This document shows positions 35,564 through 42,522 of a stretch of DNA of 64,000 bases, piece after piece. The position numbers and the translations under genes are program-made. The stretch spans positions 40,786-104,785 of the forward strand of contig JBHORA010000090.1 of NCBI GenBank assembly GCA_042408535.1, in the 5' to 3' direction. How positions within the stretch are numbered: the stretch's first letter is position 1; every line of letters starts with the position of its first letter. Under the pieces are notes generated by a model that was not told the DNA's origin, made no database searches, and saw only the letters and a program-made list of their open reading frames with translations. Source of the stretch: BPIH01 sp042408535. GTDB lineage: Bacteria; Chloroflexota; Limnocylindria; Limnocylindrales; CSP1-4.

Positions 35564-36928
35564 TCAGCCGCAGCGGCTGCAGCCGACCGGGGGCGGGAGA
35601 ACGAGGCGGACGATCCCCTCGACGAGAGGAGCGAGGTCGCTCCGGCTCTGGTTCGAAAGGACAGCGATGGCAATCCCGCTCCGGGGCAGGTACCGGAGAA
35701 CCGCCCGGGCTCCGAGAAGCCGCCCCGAGTGCCCGTACGTCGGCTGACCGGCGATCTCTACGATCTGGACGCCGAGCCCGTAGGGGACCCGGGGTCGGAA
35801 GCGCGCCGTCCGGGAGGCGTCCTCGATCATGGCCGCCGTCAGGTCGGGTCCCAGGACGCCACCCCCGTAGAGGGCCGCGCCCCAGCGGGCGAGATCGAGG
35901 GCGCCGATGGCAATGTCCCCGGCCGGACCGGCCGCCGTGACGACCGAGGTGAAGGGAGCCGTCGGCGAGCCGTCGGAGAGGTCGGTTCGGCGGAGGCTGC
36001 CACCGCTCGCCACGAGGTCGTACGCATGCGCCGGCGCCACCGCCCCCGGCGGGCCGGGCTGGACGACTGCCGATGCGAGCCCGAGGGGTTCGAAGAAGGT
36101 CGATCGGAGGAGAGCCGCATACGGCTGCCCGGTCAATCGCTCGGCCAGGAGGCCGAGGACGACGTAGTTGGCGTTCGAGTACGCCCAGCCCCTGCCCGGA
36201 GCGAAGCGCGGCTTCGGGAGGGCAGCCAGGAAACGCTCGGCCGTCCAGACTGCAGAGCGATCGGCACGGAGTGCCCGATCGACGGCTCCTTCGAGGAAGG
36301 GGTCGCCGAGGCCGCTCGTGTGGTCGAGGAGCATCCGGACCGTGATCCCGGCCGGGAGGTCGAGCTCCGGGAGCCAGGGCCCGACGGCGTCGTCGAGGCC
36401 GATCCGGCCCTCGCCGACGAGGTGGAGGACGAGGGCGGCCGTGAAGGTCTTCGTCACGCTTCCGACGGCAAAGGGCGTCGCCGGGGTCACCGCTCGACCC
36501 GTCGCCAGGTCGGCGAGACCGCTCGTGATCGTCCAGGCCGTACCGTCCGGCCAGCGGACGGCGACCGAGACGCCCGGCGAGCCGGTCCGTTGCCGGAACC
36601 CGTCGACGAGGCGGACGAGGCTGGCCCGATCGAGGGTTCGGGGGCCCAGGAGCGGCCGGGGTGACGGCCCGGGGTTCGGCGACGGGGCCGCCGACCCGAT
36701 GGGGGTCGGCGCCGGCGACGAGGGAGGCAACACGTCCTGGCGAGGCGGGGTCGGCGTCGGGTCGGCCTCCGGTCTCGAGCCGACCGCCGCCGAACCCTCG
36801 CTCGCCGGATGGATCCCCCCGGCCGAGCCGAGGAACGTCGTGGCAGGACCGAAGCTCAGCCCAACGAAGCCGAGGAGAAGGAGGCCGAGGAGTCCGGTCA
36901 GCCAGCGCGAGCGCGATCGCCCTGCCAT
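35564..36928 (-). CDS. class C beta-lactamase-like serine hydrolase, exported
   Basis: A 454-residue penicillin-binding-protein-type hydrolase. It has a signal anchor (about 10-30), a Pro/Ser/Thr-rich linker to residue 95, then the catalytic domain with SVTK (Ser157, Lys160), the Tyr loop AYSNANY (Tyr250) and a HSG triad in TYGHSGRLLG. These fit the AmpC/EstB/D-alanyl-D-alanine carboxypeptidase family; substrates range from beta-lactams to esters and D-amino peptides, so the exact role is open. TATCCT lies seven bases before the ATG, suggesting a leaderless transcript divergent from the greA operon. Confidence 0.9.
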   Translation of the reverse strand: MAGRSRSRWLTGLLGLLLLGFVGLSFGPATTFLGSAGGIHPASEGSAAVGSRPEADPTPTPPRQDVLPPSSPAPTPIGSAAPSPNPGPSPRPLLGPRTLDRASLVRLVDGFRQRTGSPGVSVAVRWPDGTAWTITSGLADLATGRAVTPATPFAVGSVTKTFTAALVLHLVGEGRIGLDDAVGPWLPELDLPAGITVRMLLDHTSGLGDPFLEGAVDRALRADRSAVWTAERFLAALPKPRFAPGRGWAYSNANYVVLGLLAERLTGQPYAALLRSTFFEPLGLASAVVQPGPPGAVAPAHAYDLVASGGSLRRTDLSDGSPTAPFTSVVTAAGPAGDIAIGALDLARWGAALYGGGVLGPDLTAAMIEDASRTARFRPRVPYGLGVQIVEIAGQPTYGHSGRLLGARAVLRYLPRSGIAIAVLSNQSRSDLAPLVEGIVRLVLPPPVGCSRCG

Positions 36929-36935
36929 CGTGGGG

Positions 36936-36941
36936 AGGATA
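36936..36941 (-). promoter_or_regulatory. -10 box TATCCT for a near-leaderless ATG start
   Basis: TATCCT, seven bases, then the ATG of the serine hydrolase at 36928. Confidence 0.5.
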
Positions 36942-36956
36942 TCGCGGCCGGCACGC

Positions 36957-36962
36957 TACCCT
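36957..36962 (+). promoter_or_regulatory. -10 box TACCCT before the small leader ORF
   Basis: TACCCT, six bases, then ATG 36969. It also marks the likely promoter of the downstream GreA-fusion gene. Confidence 0.5.
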
Positions 36963-36968
36963 CTGTCG

Positions 36969-37097
36969 ATGATGTCGACATCCGGCCCGACCCTCTCCTC
37001 GCCTCCGGTGGCTGTCTCGAGCCGCTTCTCGGACCGACCCCTCCAGCCGGCCCCGGACGAGGCCCCGGCTCGGCGACCACGCTTCTGGCCCCGATGA
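36969..37097 (+). CDS. putative 42-residue leader ORF overlapping the GreA-fusion start
   Basis: A short frame starting ATG ATG, exactly six bases after a TACCCT box, and ending in a TGA that overlaps the ATG of the GreA-fusion gene (ATGA). The product is Pro/Ser/Arg-rich (MMSTSGPTLSSPPVAV ... RRPRFWPR) with no signal peptide and no known family. The box spacing and stop-start overlap are what support it. It may be a translated leader that couples or controls the downstream gene rather than a functional protein. Confidence 0.42.
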   Translation: MMSTSGPTLSSPPVAVSSRFSDRPLQPAPDEAPARRPRFWPR

Positions 37098-38329
37098 GCG
37101 AGCCGCGCTCCGCCGCCGCCCTCTTCCGGGCCGTCGGGCTCCTAGCCGACGGCCCTGTCCTCTGGGGCCGCCCCCTGCCAGCCGTCCGCTCGGGCGTCGT
37201 CGTGGTCGAGCTGCCGGAGCCGGCCGGCGTCTCGGCCCCGCTCGATCCGACCCGGGTCGGCAAGTGGATCGAGCGCGTCCCGAGCCTCCACCTCGACGGC
37301 GCGATACCAACGACCCGCCGCCTCGTCGCCCGGCTCGCCTCCTACTGGATCCCGGGCCAGACCGTTCTCTTCGTCGGCTTCGCCTCGACCGACCTCGGCC
37401 GCCGGGTCGCCGCCCTCTCGAAGACCCCGCTCGGGCACCGGCCGCCCCTCCCGGACGCCCACTGGCTCCTCGCCCTCCGCCGACCCGAGATCCTTCGGAT
37501 CTGGTGGGCAGGGACCGACGCTCCCGAGGAGTACGCCGACGCCCTGCTCGACGCCTTCGCCGAGGGCGTCCCGCCCGCTGTCGCCGCCGCCCTGCCCGAG
37601 CCGGACCTCGTCCTGCCGTGGGCGACGCTCCGGCGACCGACGGGGGAGGCTCGCCGCCACGGCCTGGCAGACGACCTCCTCGAGCTCGCGCCCGAGGTTG
37701 CGCTGGGATCGTCGCCGGCAGAGCTTCGGCGGACGCCGGCCGGTGCGCACGCGGCGCGGCCGTCGACGGCGAAGCGGACGGTCACCTCGGCCGGCGCCGA
37801 CCGGGGCGCGAGGGGCGCTCCGTCGGGGATCCGCCGCGTCCGCCCGGCCCGACCGACAGCGCCCGCCCGTCACGAGCCGGTCCACCTCTCCGCCGAAGGG
37901 CTCGAGCGGCTGCGGGCCGAGCTCGACCACCTCCGGCGGGTCGAACGGCCAGCGATCGTCGCCCGGGTCCGCGCCGCCCGGGAGCTTGGCGACCTCCGCG
38001 AGAACGCCGAGTACCAGGCAGCCCGGGAAGAGCAGGCCTTCCTGGAGGGACGGATCCGGGCCCTCGAAGACCGCCTCCGCCGGGCCGTCGTCGTCGATCG
38101 GCTGGCGAACGAGGCGGGCGTCGGACTCGGATCGGTCGTCCTCGTCGAGATCGACGGTCACCTCGAGCGCTTCGAGATCGTTGGTTCGGCCGAGGCGGAT
38201 CCTGGTGCCGGCCGCCTCTCCGTCCGCTCGCCCATCGGGGCCGCCCTCGTCGGGGCGAGACCGGGGGACGAACGGATCGTCGCCACGCCCTCGGGCGAAC
38301 GGCGCCTCCGCGTCGTCGGGCTGGAATGA
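37094..38329 (+). CDS. GreA-type transcription elongation factor fused to an unknown N-terminal domain
   Basis: A 411-residue protein. Residues 264-411 are a complete GreA: coiled coil with the acidic tip GDLRENAEY (Asp300, Glu303) that stimulates RNA cleavage by backtracked polymerase, and the FKBP-like C-domain (LGSVVLVEIDG ... GERRLRVVGLE). Residues 1-190 are a separate globular region with SGVVVVELPEPAG, QTVLFVGFASTDLGRRVAAL and EILRIWWAGTDAPEEYADALLDAF. The order of strands, Arg and Glu is loosely like a GIY-YIG nuclease fold, which is speculation. Residues 200-262 are a disordered linker. Normal GreA has about 158 residues. It is coupled to the 42-residue leader ORF. Confidence 0.85.
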   Translation: MSEPRSAAALFRAVGLLADGPVLWGRPLPAVRSGVVVVELPEPAGVSAPLDPTRVGKWIERVPSLHLDGAIPTTRRLVARLASYWIPGQTVLFVGFASTDLGRRVAALSKTPLGHRPPLPDAHWLLALRRPEILRIWWAGTDAPEEYADALLDAFAEGVPPAVAAALPEPDLVLPWATLRRPTGEARRHGLADDLLELAPEVALGSSPAELRRTPAGAHAARPSTAKRTVTSAGADRGARGAPSGIRRVRPARPTAPARHEPVHLSAEGLERLRAELDHLRRVERPAIVARVRAARELGDLRENAEYQAAREEQAFLEGRIRALEDRLRRAVVVDRLANEAGVGLGSVVLVEIDGHLERFEIVGSAEADPGAGRLSVRSPIGAALVGARPGDERIVATPSGERRLRVVGLE

Positions 38330-38401
38330 GGGGCGCCGGGAGGAGGACGGGGAGGGGGTGCCGGACCGGGCGAGGTGGACGAGCGGTCGGCCGACGGCAG
38401 C

Positions 38402-38947
38402 TCAGTCGGGCGCGCGGCCGCGGGCGAGGCCCAAGACGATGATCGCCGCCCCGAGGACGATGACGAGGACCGCGGCGACGACGTCGAAGCCGCCGATCCG
38501 CCGGCCGCTCAGGCCGAGGAAGCCTTCGAAGAAGAGCAGCCCGACCAGGAAGAGAACGAGCCCGGCGACGGCCGACCAGAGACCGCCCCGGGCGAGAGCC
38601 GGCTGGCGACGCAGGACGCCATAGAGGACGAGCCCGAGGCCGACCGAGCCGGGCGCGACGAGGGCCCAGGCGTAGGCCCACGTCGCCCAGAGACCAGTCG
38701 CCCGCTGTACGGCAAGGATGACCCCTGTCGTCGTGATGACGGCCCCGACCGTCGCCAGCCCCGCTCCGCCCGGGCCGCCGACGACGAAGGCGAGGGCGAA
38801 GAGGCCGAGCCCCGGGACGATGACGAAGGCCGGCCAGCCGAGGAGGACGAGGTCGATCCCCGCCAGGCGGGCAGCCAGGTATGCCCCACCGACGACGAGG
38901 AGGACGAGGCCGAGGAGGGCCGTCGGGGACGGCTGTCGCGTCTCCAT
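38402..38947 (-). CDS. integral membrane protein of unknown function
   Basis: A 181-residue protein with six likely membrane helices and short Arg-containing loops: ALLGLVLLVVGGAYLAARL, VLLGWPAFVIVPGLGLFALA, GLATVGAVITTTGVILAV, YAWALVAPGSVGLGLVLYGVL, SAVAGLVLFLVGLLFF, VVAAVLVIVLGAAIIVLGL. No catalytic or transporter signature. TATCCT lies nine bases before the ATG. It converges on the GreA-fusion gene and follows the alpha/beta hydrolase by 50 bases. Confidence 0.75.
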   Translation of the reverse strand: METRQPSPTALLGLVLLVVGGAYLAARLAGIDLVLLGWPAFVIVPGLGLFALAFVVGGPGGAGLATVGAVITTTGVILAVQRATGLWATWAYAWALVAPGSVGLGLVLYGVLRRQPALARGGLWSAVAGLVLFLVGLLFFEGFLGLSGRRIGGFDVVAAVLVIVLGAAIIVLGLARGRAPD

Positions 38948-38997
38948 GGCGTCCGAAGGATACGGTCCGGCGGGTGCCGGTGTCGCCCCCGCCGTCG

Positions 38998-39549
38998 TTA
39001 CCCGCGCGCGGCCGGCGGGGACTGACGGGCGAGACCGAGAACGAAGGCCGCAGTCTCCCGGCAGACGGCGTCGGCGACGGGCCGGAGATCGTGGCCGAGG
39101 CTCGGATAGGTGACGAGGACGGCGCCCGGGAGCGAGGCGACGGCGGCCCGGAGCAGGTCGAGGCGGGCGAAGGGGTCGCCCTCGCCGGAGAGGAACAGCG
39201 TCGGGCAGCGAAGGGCCGGCCAGTGGTCGGTCCGCAGCCCTGCCTCCGGGCGCCCCGGCTGGTGGAGCGGGTAGGAGAGACAGACGAGACCGACGATCGG
39301 CTTCCTCCCCTCGGCCGCGACGAGGCTCGCCACCCGGCCGCCAAAGGAGTGCCCGCCGAGGACGAAGGGCCGATTGTCTGGAAGCGTGGCGGCCACGAGA
39401 CGGGCCGCCCTCGCGGCGGTCCCGCGCGGGATGGCGAGGGCGTGGGCATCGAGGCCGAGCCGTCGGAGGCCGTCGACGAAGGGAGCGATCGTGGCCGCTG
39501 AACCGCTCGCCCCGTGGCCGAGGTAGATCGTCGGGGCTGGCTCGTCCAT
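38998..39549 (-). CDS. small alpha/beta hydrolase
   Basis: A 183-residue alpha/beta hydrolase of the KANL3/Tex30-like or dienelactone-hydrolase-like type. The nucleophile elbow is LGGHSFGGRVAS, the acid is probably the Asp in FLSGEGDPFARL and the histidine is in YPSLGHDLRP. The oxyanion region is IYLGHGASGSAA at the N-terminus. Length and lack of a cap domain fit the small cytosolic members; the substrate is unknown. TACCCT seven bases before the ATG suggests a near-leaderless transcript. Confidence 0.85.
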   Translation of the reverse strand: MDEPAPTIYLGHGASGSAATIAPFVDGLRRLGLDAHALAIPRGTAARAARLVAATLPDNRPFVLGGHSFGGRVASLVAAEGRKPIVGLVCLSYPLHQPGRPEAGLRTDHWPALRCPTLFLSGEGDPFARLDLLRAAVASLPGAVLVTYPSLGHDLRPVADAVCRETAAFVLGLARQSPPAARG

Positions 39550-39556
39550 GGCCGCC

Positions 39557-39562
39557 AGGGTA
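39557..39562 (-). promoter_or_regulatory. -10 box TACCCT, near-leaderless start
   Basis: TACCCT, seven bases, then ATG 39549 of the alpha/beta hydrolase. Confidence 0.5.
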
Positions 39563-39786
39563 GCCCGTCCAGGTGGCGGCAGCCCGGGGATCCGAACGGG
39601 TCCTCGGCCTTGAGGGAACGGGGCGGGCGGGCGATTCGGGAAGGCGCGCCTGCCGTCGGCGTCGCCCGGCCGGTGTCGGCTCAGGCTGAGCCGGCCGGGC
39701 CTCGGGGTCGCGGTGGCCGACGGCCGTCGAGGGCGCTGTCTGGCAGGTCGGAGCGGCTGGAGCTACGGAGCCCGGAAGAAGGGGAC

Positions 39787-39820
39787 GGCGCCCCGCCGCG
39801 CCCGAGCGCGGCGGGGCGCC
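39787..39820 (-). terminator. perfect 15-bp hairpin closing the small peptide gene
   Basis: Left arm 39787-39801 and right arm 39806-39820 are perfectly complementary over 15 bp, all G/C, with the tetraloop CCGA. It begins 12 bases past the stop of the 38-residue peptide gene. There is no U tract, but the stem is by far the strongest in the region. Confidence 0.65.
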
Positions 39821-39832
39821 TGCGGGACCCCA

Positions 39833-39949
39833 CTACTTCGGGAAGGGCGGGTTGCCACCTCCGGCGAGGGCGGCGGCGGCCGTCGCCAAGAGGGCGGCGA
39901 AGGCGGAGAGGGCGGCGGCGAGGGTGCGGAGCCGGGCCGAAGCGCGCAT
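39833..39949 (-). CDS. 38-residue secreted peptide, candidate signalling pro-peptide
   Basis: A very small gene read divergently from the XRE/HTH-TPR regulators. The product starts with a basic stretch (MRASARLRTL), has a hydrophobic alanine/leucine core of about 18 residues, a signal-peptidase-like site near ALAG, and ends GGGNPPFPK. The ATG at 39949 has a GGAGG ribosome site six bases upstream, and a 15-bp hairpin follows the stop, so the unit looks like a complete gene. Size, export signal and position beside an HTH-TPR regulator match Phr/PapR/NprX-type pheromone precursors. No sequence family is recognised; the signalling role is inference. Confidence 0.6.
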   Translation of the reverse strand: MRASARLRTLAAALSAFAALLATAAAALAGGGNPPFPK

Positions 39950-39977
39950 CGATGACCTCCTGCAGCCGGCTCGCGGG

Positions 39978-39996
39978 CCGGCGCACCGTGCGCCGG
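39978..39996. promoter_or_regulatory. 19-bp inverted repeat between the peptide and regulator genes
   Basis: CCGGCGCA, CCG, TGCGCCGG: perfect 8-bp arms in the 99-bp divergent gap, 29 bases upstream of the peptide ATG and 53 upstream of the first regulator start. A natural operator candidate for the adjacent HTH proteins. Confidence 0.55.
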
Positions 39997-40036
39997 GCTC
40001 TGCCTCGGATCCGGAGCGCGACTGCGGCGCTCATGC

Positions 40037-40042
40037 TAGGCT
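40037..40042 (+). promoter_or_regulatory. -10 box TAGGCT for a leaderless GTG start
   Basis: TAGGCT, six bases, then GTG 40049 of the first XRE gene. Confidence 0.5.
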
Positions 40043-40048
40043 GTTGGC

Positions 40049-40573
40049 GTGGGAAAGTCAAGTATTGCTAAACATTTCCTGGCTGAGGACGCCACGGCCC
40101 TCTCCCTCGCCGTGGGGGCGGAGCTCCGCCGCCTCCGCCTCGCCCGGGGCCTCACCCAGGCCGAGGTCGGCTGGCCCTTGACCCGGGCCTTCGTCTCGGC
40201 CGTCGAGCGCGGTCTGACGATCCCCTCGCTGCCGGCCCTCGCCCTCTTGACCGAGCGCCTCGGCGTCCCCCTCGATGCCTTCTTTGTCGGCGTCAAAAAG
40301 CGTTGGACGGCGGTGTACAATGGCAACCATGAACGCGCGGACGAAAACCCGGCGCCGGGTCGTCGTCGACGACCGGCCCCTCGCGGCGGCCATCGGCCGC
40401 CGTCTCCGAGCAGCCCGCCTCCGGGCCGGGCTGACCCAGCAGCAGTTGGCGGGCGAGCGGTACACGAAGGCCTACGTCAGCGCCCTCGAGAACGGCCTCG
40501 TCAAGCCCTCGATGGCGGCCCTCACCTACCTCGCCGGCCGGCTCGGGGTGACGGCGACGGACATCCTCACTGA
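40049..40573 (+). CDS. XRE-type helix-turn-helix protein overlapping the next gene
   Basis: A 174-residue frame. Residues 22-82 are a clear Cro/C1-type HTH domain (ELRRLRLARGLTQAEVGWPLTRAFVSAVERGLTIPSLPALALLTERLGV). From about residue 95 the sequence becomes Pro/Arg-rich and overlaps the HTH-TPR gene out of frame for about 245 bases, so the tail has no independent support. The HTH is a diverged relative of the HTH at the start of the next gene. Options: a genuine overlapping gene, a remnant of a duplicated regulator, or the 5' part of a product joined to the next frame by +1 shifting. GTG 40049 is placed by the TAGGCT box. Confidence 0.55.
   Translation: MGKSSIAKHFLAEDATALSLAVGAELRRLRLARGLTQAEVGWPLTRAFVSAVERGLTIPSLPALALLTERLGVPLDAFFVGVKKRWTAVYNGNHERADENPAPGRRRRPAPRGGHRPPSPSSPPPGRADPAAVGGRAVHEGLRQRPRERPRQALDGGPHLPRRPARGDGDGHPH
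40316..40321 (+). promoter_or_regulatory. -10 box TACAAT for a leaderless ATG start
   Basis: TACAAT, seven bases, then ATG 40329. It lies within the upstream XRE frame and gives the HTH-TPR gene its own promoter. Confidence 0.5.
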
Positions 40574-41636
40574 CTACGACGCCGCCTGGGCCCGCCTCCA
40601 GGCCGACCTCCGCCTCGCCGCGGGCGACTTCGCCGCCGCCCTCGACGGCTACCGGCAGCTCGTCGAGACAACGACGGACCGGGCCGCCCGGGCGGGGATC
40701 CTGGCCGGCATGGCCGAGGCCCTCTACCGGCTCGATCGGCCGGCCGAGGCGATCGGCCCGGCGACCGAGGCGGCGGAGCTCTTCGACGGTCTCGGCCGCC
40801 CCGCCGAAGCGGCCGCCGCCCGCTACTGGCTCGCCGCCGCCCACCACCAGCGGGAGAACCACGACGAGGCGCGGGCCCTCCTCCGGGGGATCCTCGACGC
40901 CGTCCGGGCAGGGCTCTCGGTCACCTCGGACTTCCGGGTCCGGATCCTCGTCGCCCTCGCGCTCGTCGAGCAGGCCGACGGCAACCACAAGGCCGCCCTC
41001 GCCTACCTGGAGGAGGCCCAGGCCATCGCCGCCGAGCTCGACACCCGCCGCCGAGGAGCGATCCTCTTCTCGTTGGCCGTCACCTACCGCGAGGTCGGCG
41101 ACCAGGAGGCGGCGATCCGGACCGGGACGAAGGCCCTCGCTCTCCTCGAGGCCGCCGACGCCGAGCGGGAGGCGGTGAACCTCCAGAACCACCTCGCCCT
41201 CGCCTACCTCGCCACCTCGAGCCGGGATCGGGCGAGCCAGCTCGTGGCGGCCGCCCGGGAGCGAGCCCGGACCCTCGGCGACGCCTGGCAGCTCGGCCAC
41301 ATCCTCGACACCGAGGCCCAGATCGCCCTCGCCCAAGGGAACGCCGAGGCTGCCCTCGCCCTCGCCGACGAGGCGATCGGCGCCGCGACGGAGGCCGGCA
41401 ACGCGAAGGCCCGCTTCCAGTCCCTCATCACCCGGGCCAAGGCCCTCGCCGCCCTCGGCCGCCACGAGGAGGCCGTCGCCGGCTTCTCCGAGGCCGCGGA
41501 CCTCGCTCGCCGTCAGGGAGCGACGGCTCGCCTCCGGGAGGTCCTGAGCGCCTGGGCCGACGAGCTCGCTGCCCTCGGGCGGCACGACGAGGCGTACGCC
41601 CTCGCCCGGGAAGCCCTCGAGGTCGCCCACCGCTGA
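40329..41636 (+). CDS. HTH-TPR regulator, RRNPP/NprR-like architecture
   Basis: A 435-residue protein. Residues 22-80 are an XRE HTH (IGRRLRAARLRAGLTQQQLAGERYTKAYVSALENGLVKPSMAALTYLAG). The remaining about 350 residues are a run of TPR-like helix pairs: ARAGILAGMAEALYRLDRP, AAAARYWLAAAHHQRENHDEA, RILVALALVEQADGNHKAALAY, GAILFSLAVTYREVGDQEAA, NLQNHLALAYLATSSRDRA, LGHILDTEAQIALAQGNAEA, ARFQSLITRAKALAALGRHEEA and more. HTH plus eight or nine TPRs at about 420 residues is the NprR/PlcR plan, where the TPR groove binds a short secreted peptide. A 38-residue exported peptide is encoded divergently. ATG 40329 fits the TACAAT box; ATG 40320 is possible. Confidence 0.88.
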   Translation: MNARTKTRRRVVVDDRPLAAAIGRRLRAARLRAGLTQQQLAGERYTKAYVSALENGLVKPSMAALTYLAGRLGVTATDILTDYDAAWARLQADLRLAAGDFAAALDGYRQLVETTTDRAARAGILAGMAEALYRLDRPAEAIGPATEAAELFDGLGRPAEAAAARYWLAAAHHQRENHDEARALLRGILDAVRAGLSVTSDFRVRILVALALVEQADGNHKAALAYLEEAQAIAAELDTRRRGAILFSLAVTYREVGDQEAAIRTGTKALALLEAADAEREAVNLQNHLALAYLATSSRDRASQLVAAARERARTLGDAWQLGHILDTEAQIALAQGNAEAALALADEAIGAATEAGNAKARFQSLITRAKALAALGRHEEAVAGFSEAADLARRQGATARLREVLSAWADELAALGRHDEAYALAREALEVAHR

Positions 41637-41664
41637 GGCCCCCCGTCACAGCCCCTCCTCTCCG

Positions 41665-41690
41665 GCCGGCGCCCCACCCGGGGCGCCGGC
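41665..41690 (+). terminator. 11-bp GC hairpin after the HTH-TPR gene
   Basis: GCCGGCGCCCC, loop ACCC, GGGGCGCCGGC, starting 28 bases past the stop. Perfect 11-bp stem, no U tract. Confidence 0.5.
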
Positions 41691-41760
41691 TGCTCCATCT
41701 CGGGCGTCCTCGCTCCAGCTCGACCATCGTCACGACCGAGCGGCCCGCGCCACCGCCCCG

Positions 41761-41766
41761 TAGGAT
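41761..41766 (+). promoter_or_regulatory. -10 box TAGGAT for a leaderless GTG start
   Basis: TAGGAT, six bases, then GTG 41773 of the aldolase-like gene. Confidence 0.55.
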
Positions 41767-41772
41767 GGAGCC

Positions 41773-42393
41773 GTGGACGACACCCTCGCCCCCCGGACCG
41801 CCCTCGTCGCCGGCTGCGCCCGCCTCGCCGCCCGCGGACTCATCGTCGCCGCCGAGGGGAACGCCTCGGTCCGCCTCGACGAGGCGACCATCCTCGTCAC
41901 CCCGGCTGGGCGCCGAAAGGACGAACTCGGCCCCGGCGACCTCGTCGTCGTCGGGCTCGTTTCGGAACCGGCCCGAGAGGCGATCCTCGACCCCCGGCCG
42001 ACCTCCGACCTCGCCATCCACCGGGCGATCTACCGGACCTGCCCCGAGGTCCGGGCGATCGTCCACGCCCACCCCCCAGCGGCCCTCGCCCTGACCCTCG
42101 CTGGCGAGGTGCCCGAGCCGGCCGCGCTCCCCGAGACGGCAGCCCTCCTCGCGTCGCTTCCCCTCGTTCCCTTCGCCCCACCGGGGAGCGACGAGCTCGC
42201 CGAGCGGGTCGCGACGACCCTGGCCGACGGCGCGCCCGGACCTTCGGCCCGAGCCGTCCTCCTCGAGCGCCACGGCATCCTCGCTATCGGCGCCTCCGTC
42301 GAGGAGGCCGTCGACCGGCTCGAGCTCGCCGACCTGCTCTGTCGGGTCTGGCGGGACGCCCGCCTCCTCGGCTGGCGGCCGGGTCGCGCCTAG
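41773..42393 (+). CDS. class II aldolase/adducin family protein
   Basis: A 206-residue zinc-dependent aldolase of the fuculose-/ribulose-phosphate family. It has the N-terminal block ARGLIVAAEGNASVRLDEATILVTPAG, the zinc histidines in AIVHAHPPAALAL and the third in LLERHGILAIGAS. The acidic catalytic residue that is usually Glu in a (S/T)SE motif is Asp here (PTSDLAIH), a conservative change that could alter activity. The substrate is unknown; 5-thiopentose, fuculose or ribulose phosphates are typical. The GTG start is set by the TAGGAT box. No sugar kinase or isomerase is adjacent. Confidence 0.88.
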   Translation: MDDTLAPRTALVAGCARLAARGLIVAAEGNASVRLDEATILVTPAGRRKDELGPGDLVVVGLVSEPAREAILDPRPTSDLAIHRAIYRTCPEVRAIVHAHPPAALALTLAGEVPEPAALPETAALLASLPLVPFAPPGSDELAERVATTLADGAPGPSARAVLLERHGILAIGASVEEAVDRLELADLLCRVWRDARLLGWRPGRA

Positions 42394-42476
42394 CCGGGAC
42401 ACGCCGTCCCAAGGCACCACAGCCGGCCTGGGCGCGGCTCCGACGTCAGTGACAGACTGGGAGCCTGAGCGACAGC

Positions 42477-42511
42477 GCCGCGCCGGAGCCAGGCAGGTTC
42501 CGCGGCGCGGC
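42477..42511. terminator. bulged hairpin between convergent genes
   Basis: GCCGCGCCGGA pairs with TCCG-GCGCGGC across an 11-base loop, with a 2-base bulge in the right arm. It lies between the convergent aldolase and Nudix genes and could serve both. Confidence 0.4.
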
Positions 42512-42522
42512 CCCGACGCTGG

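Noticed and set aside
34149..37310. A 1,053-codon minus-strand frame
   Set aside because: Only its last 166 codons (YbaK) look like protein; the rest is repeat sequence and shadow of the serine hydrolase and GreA genes.
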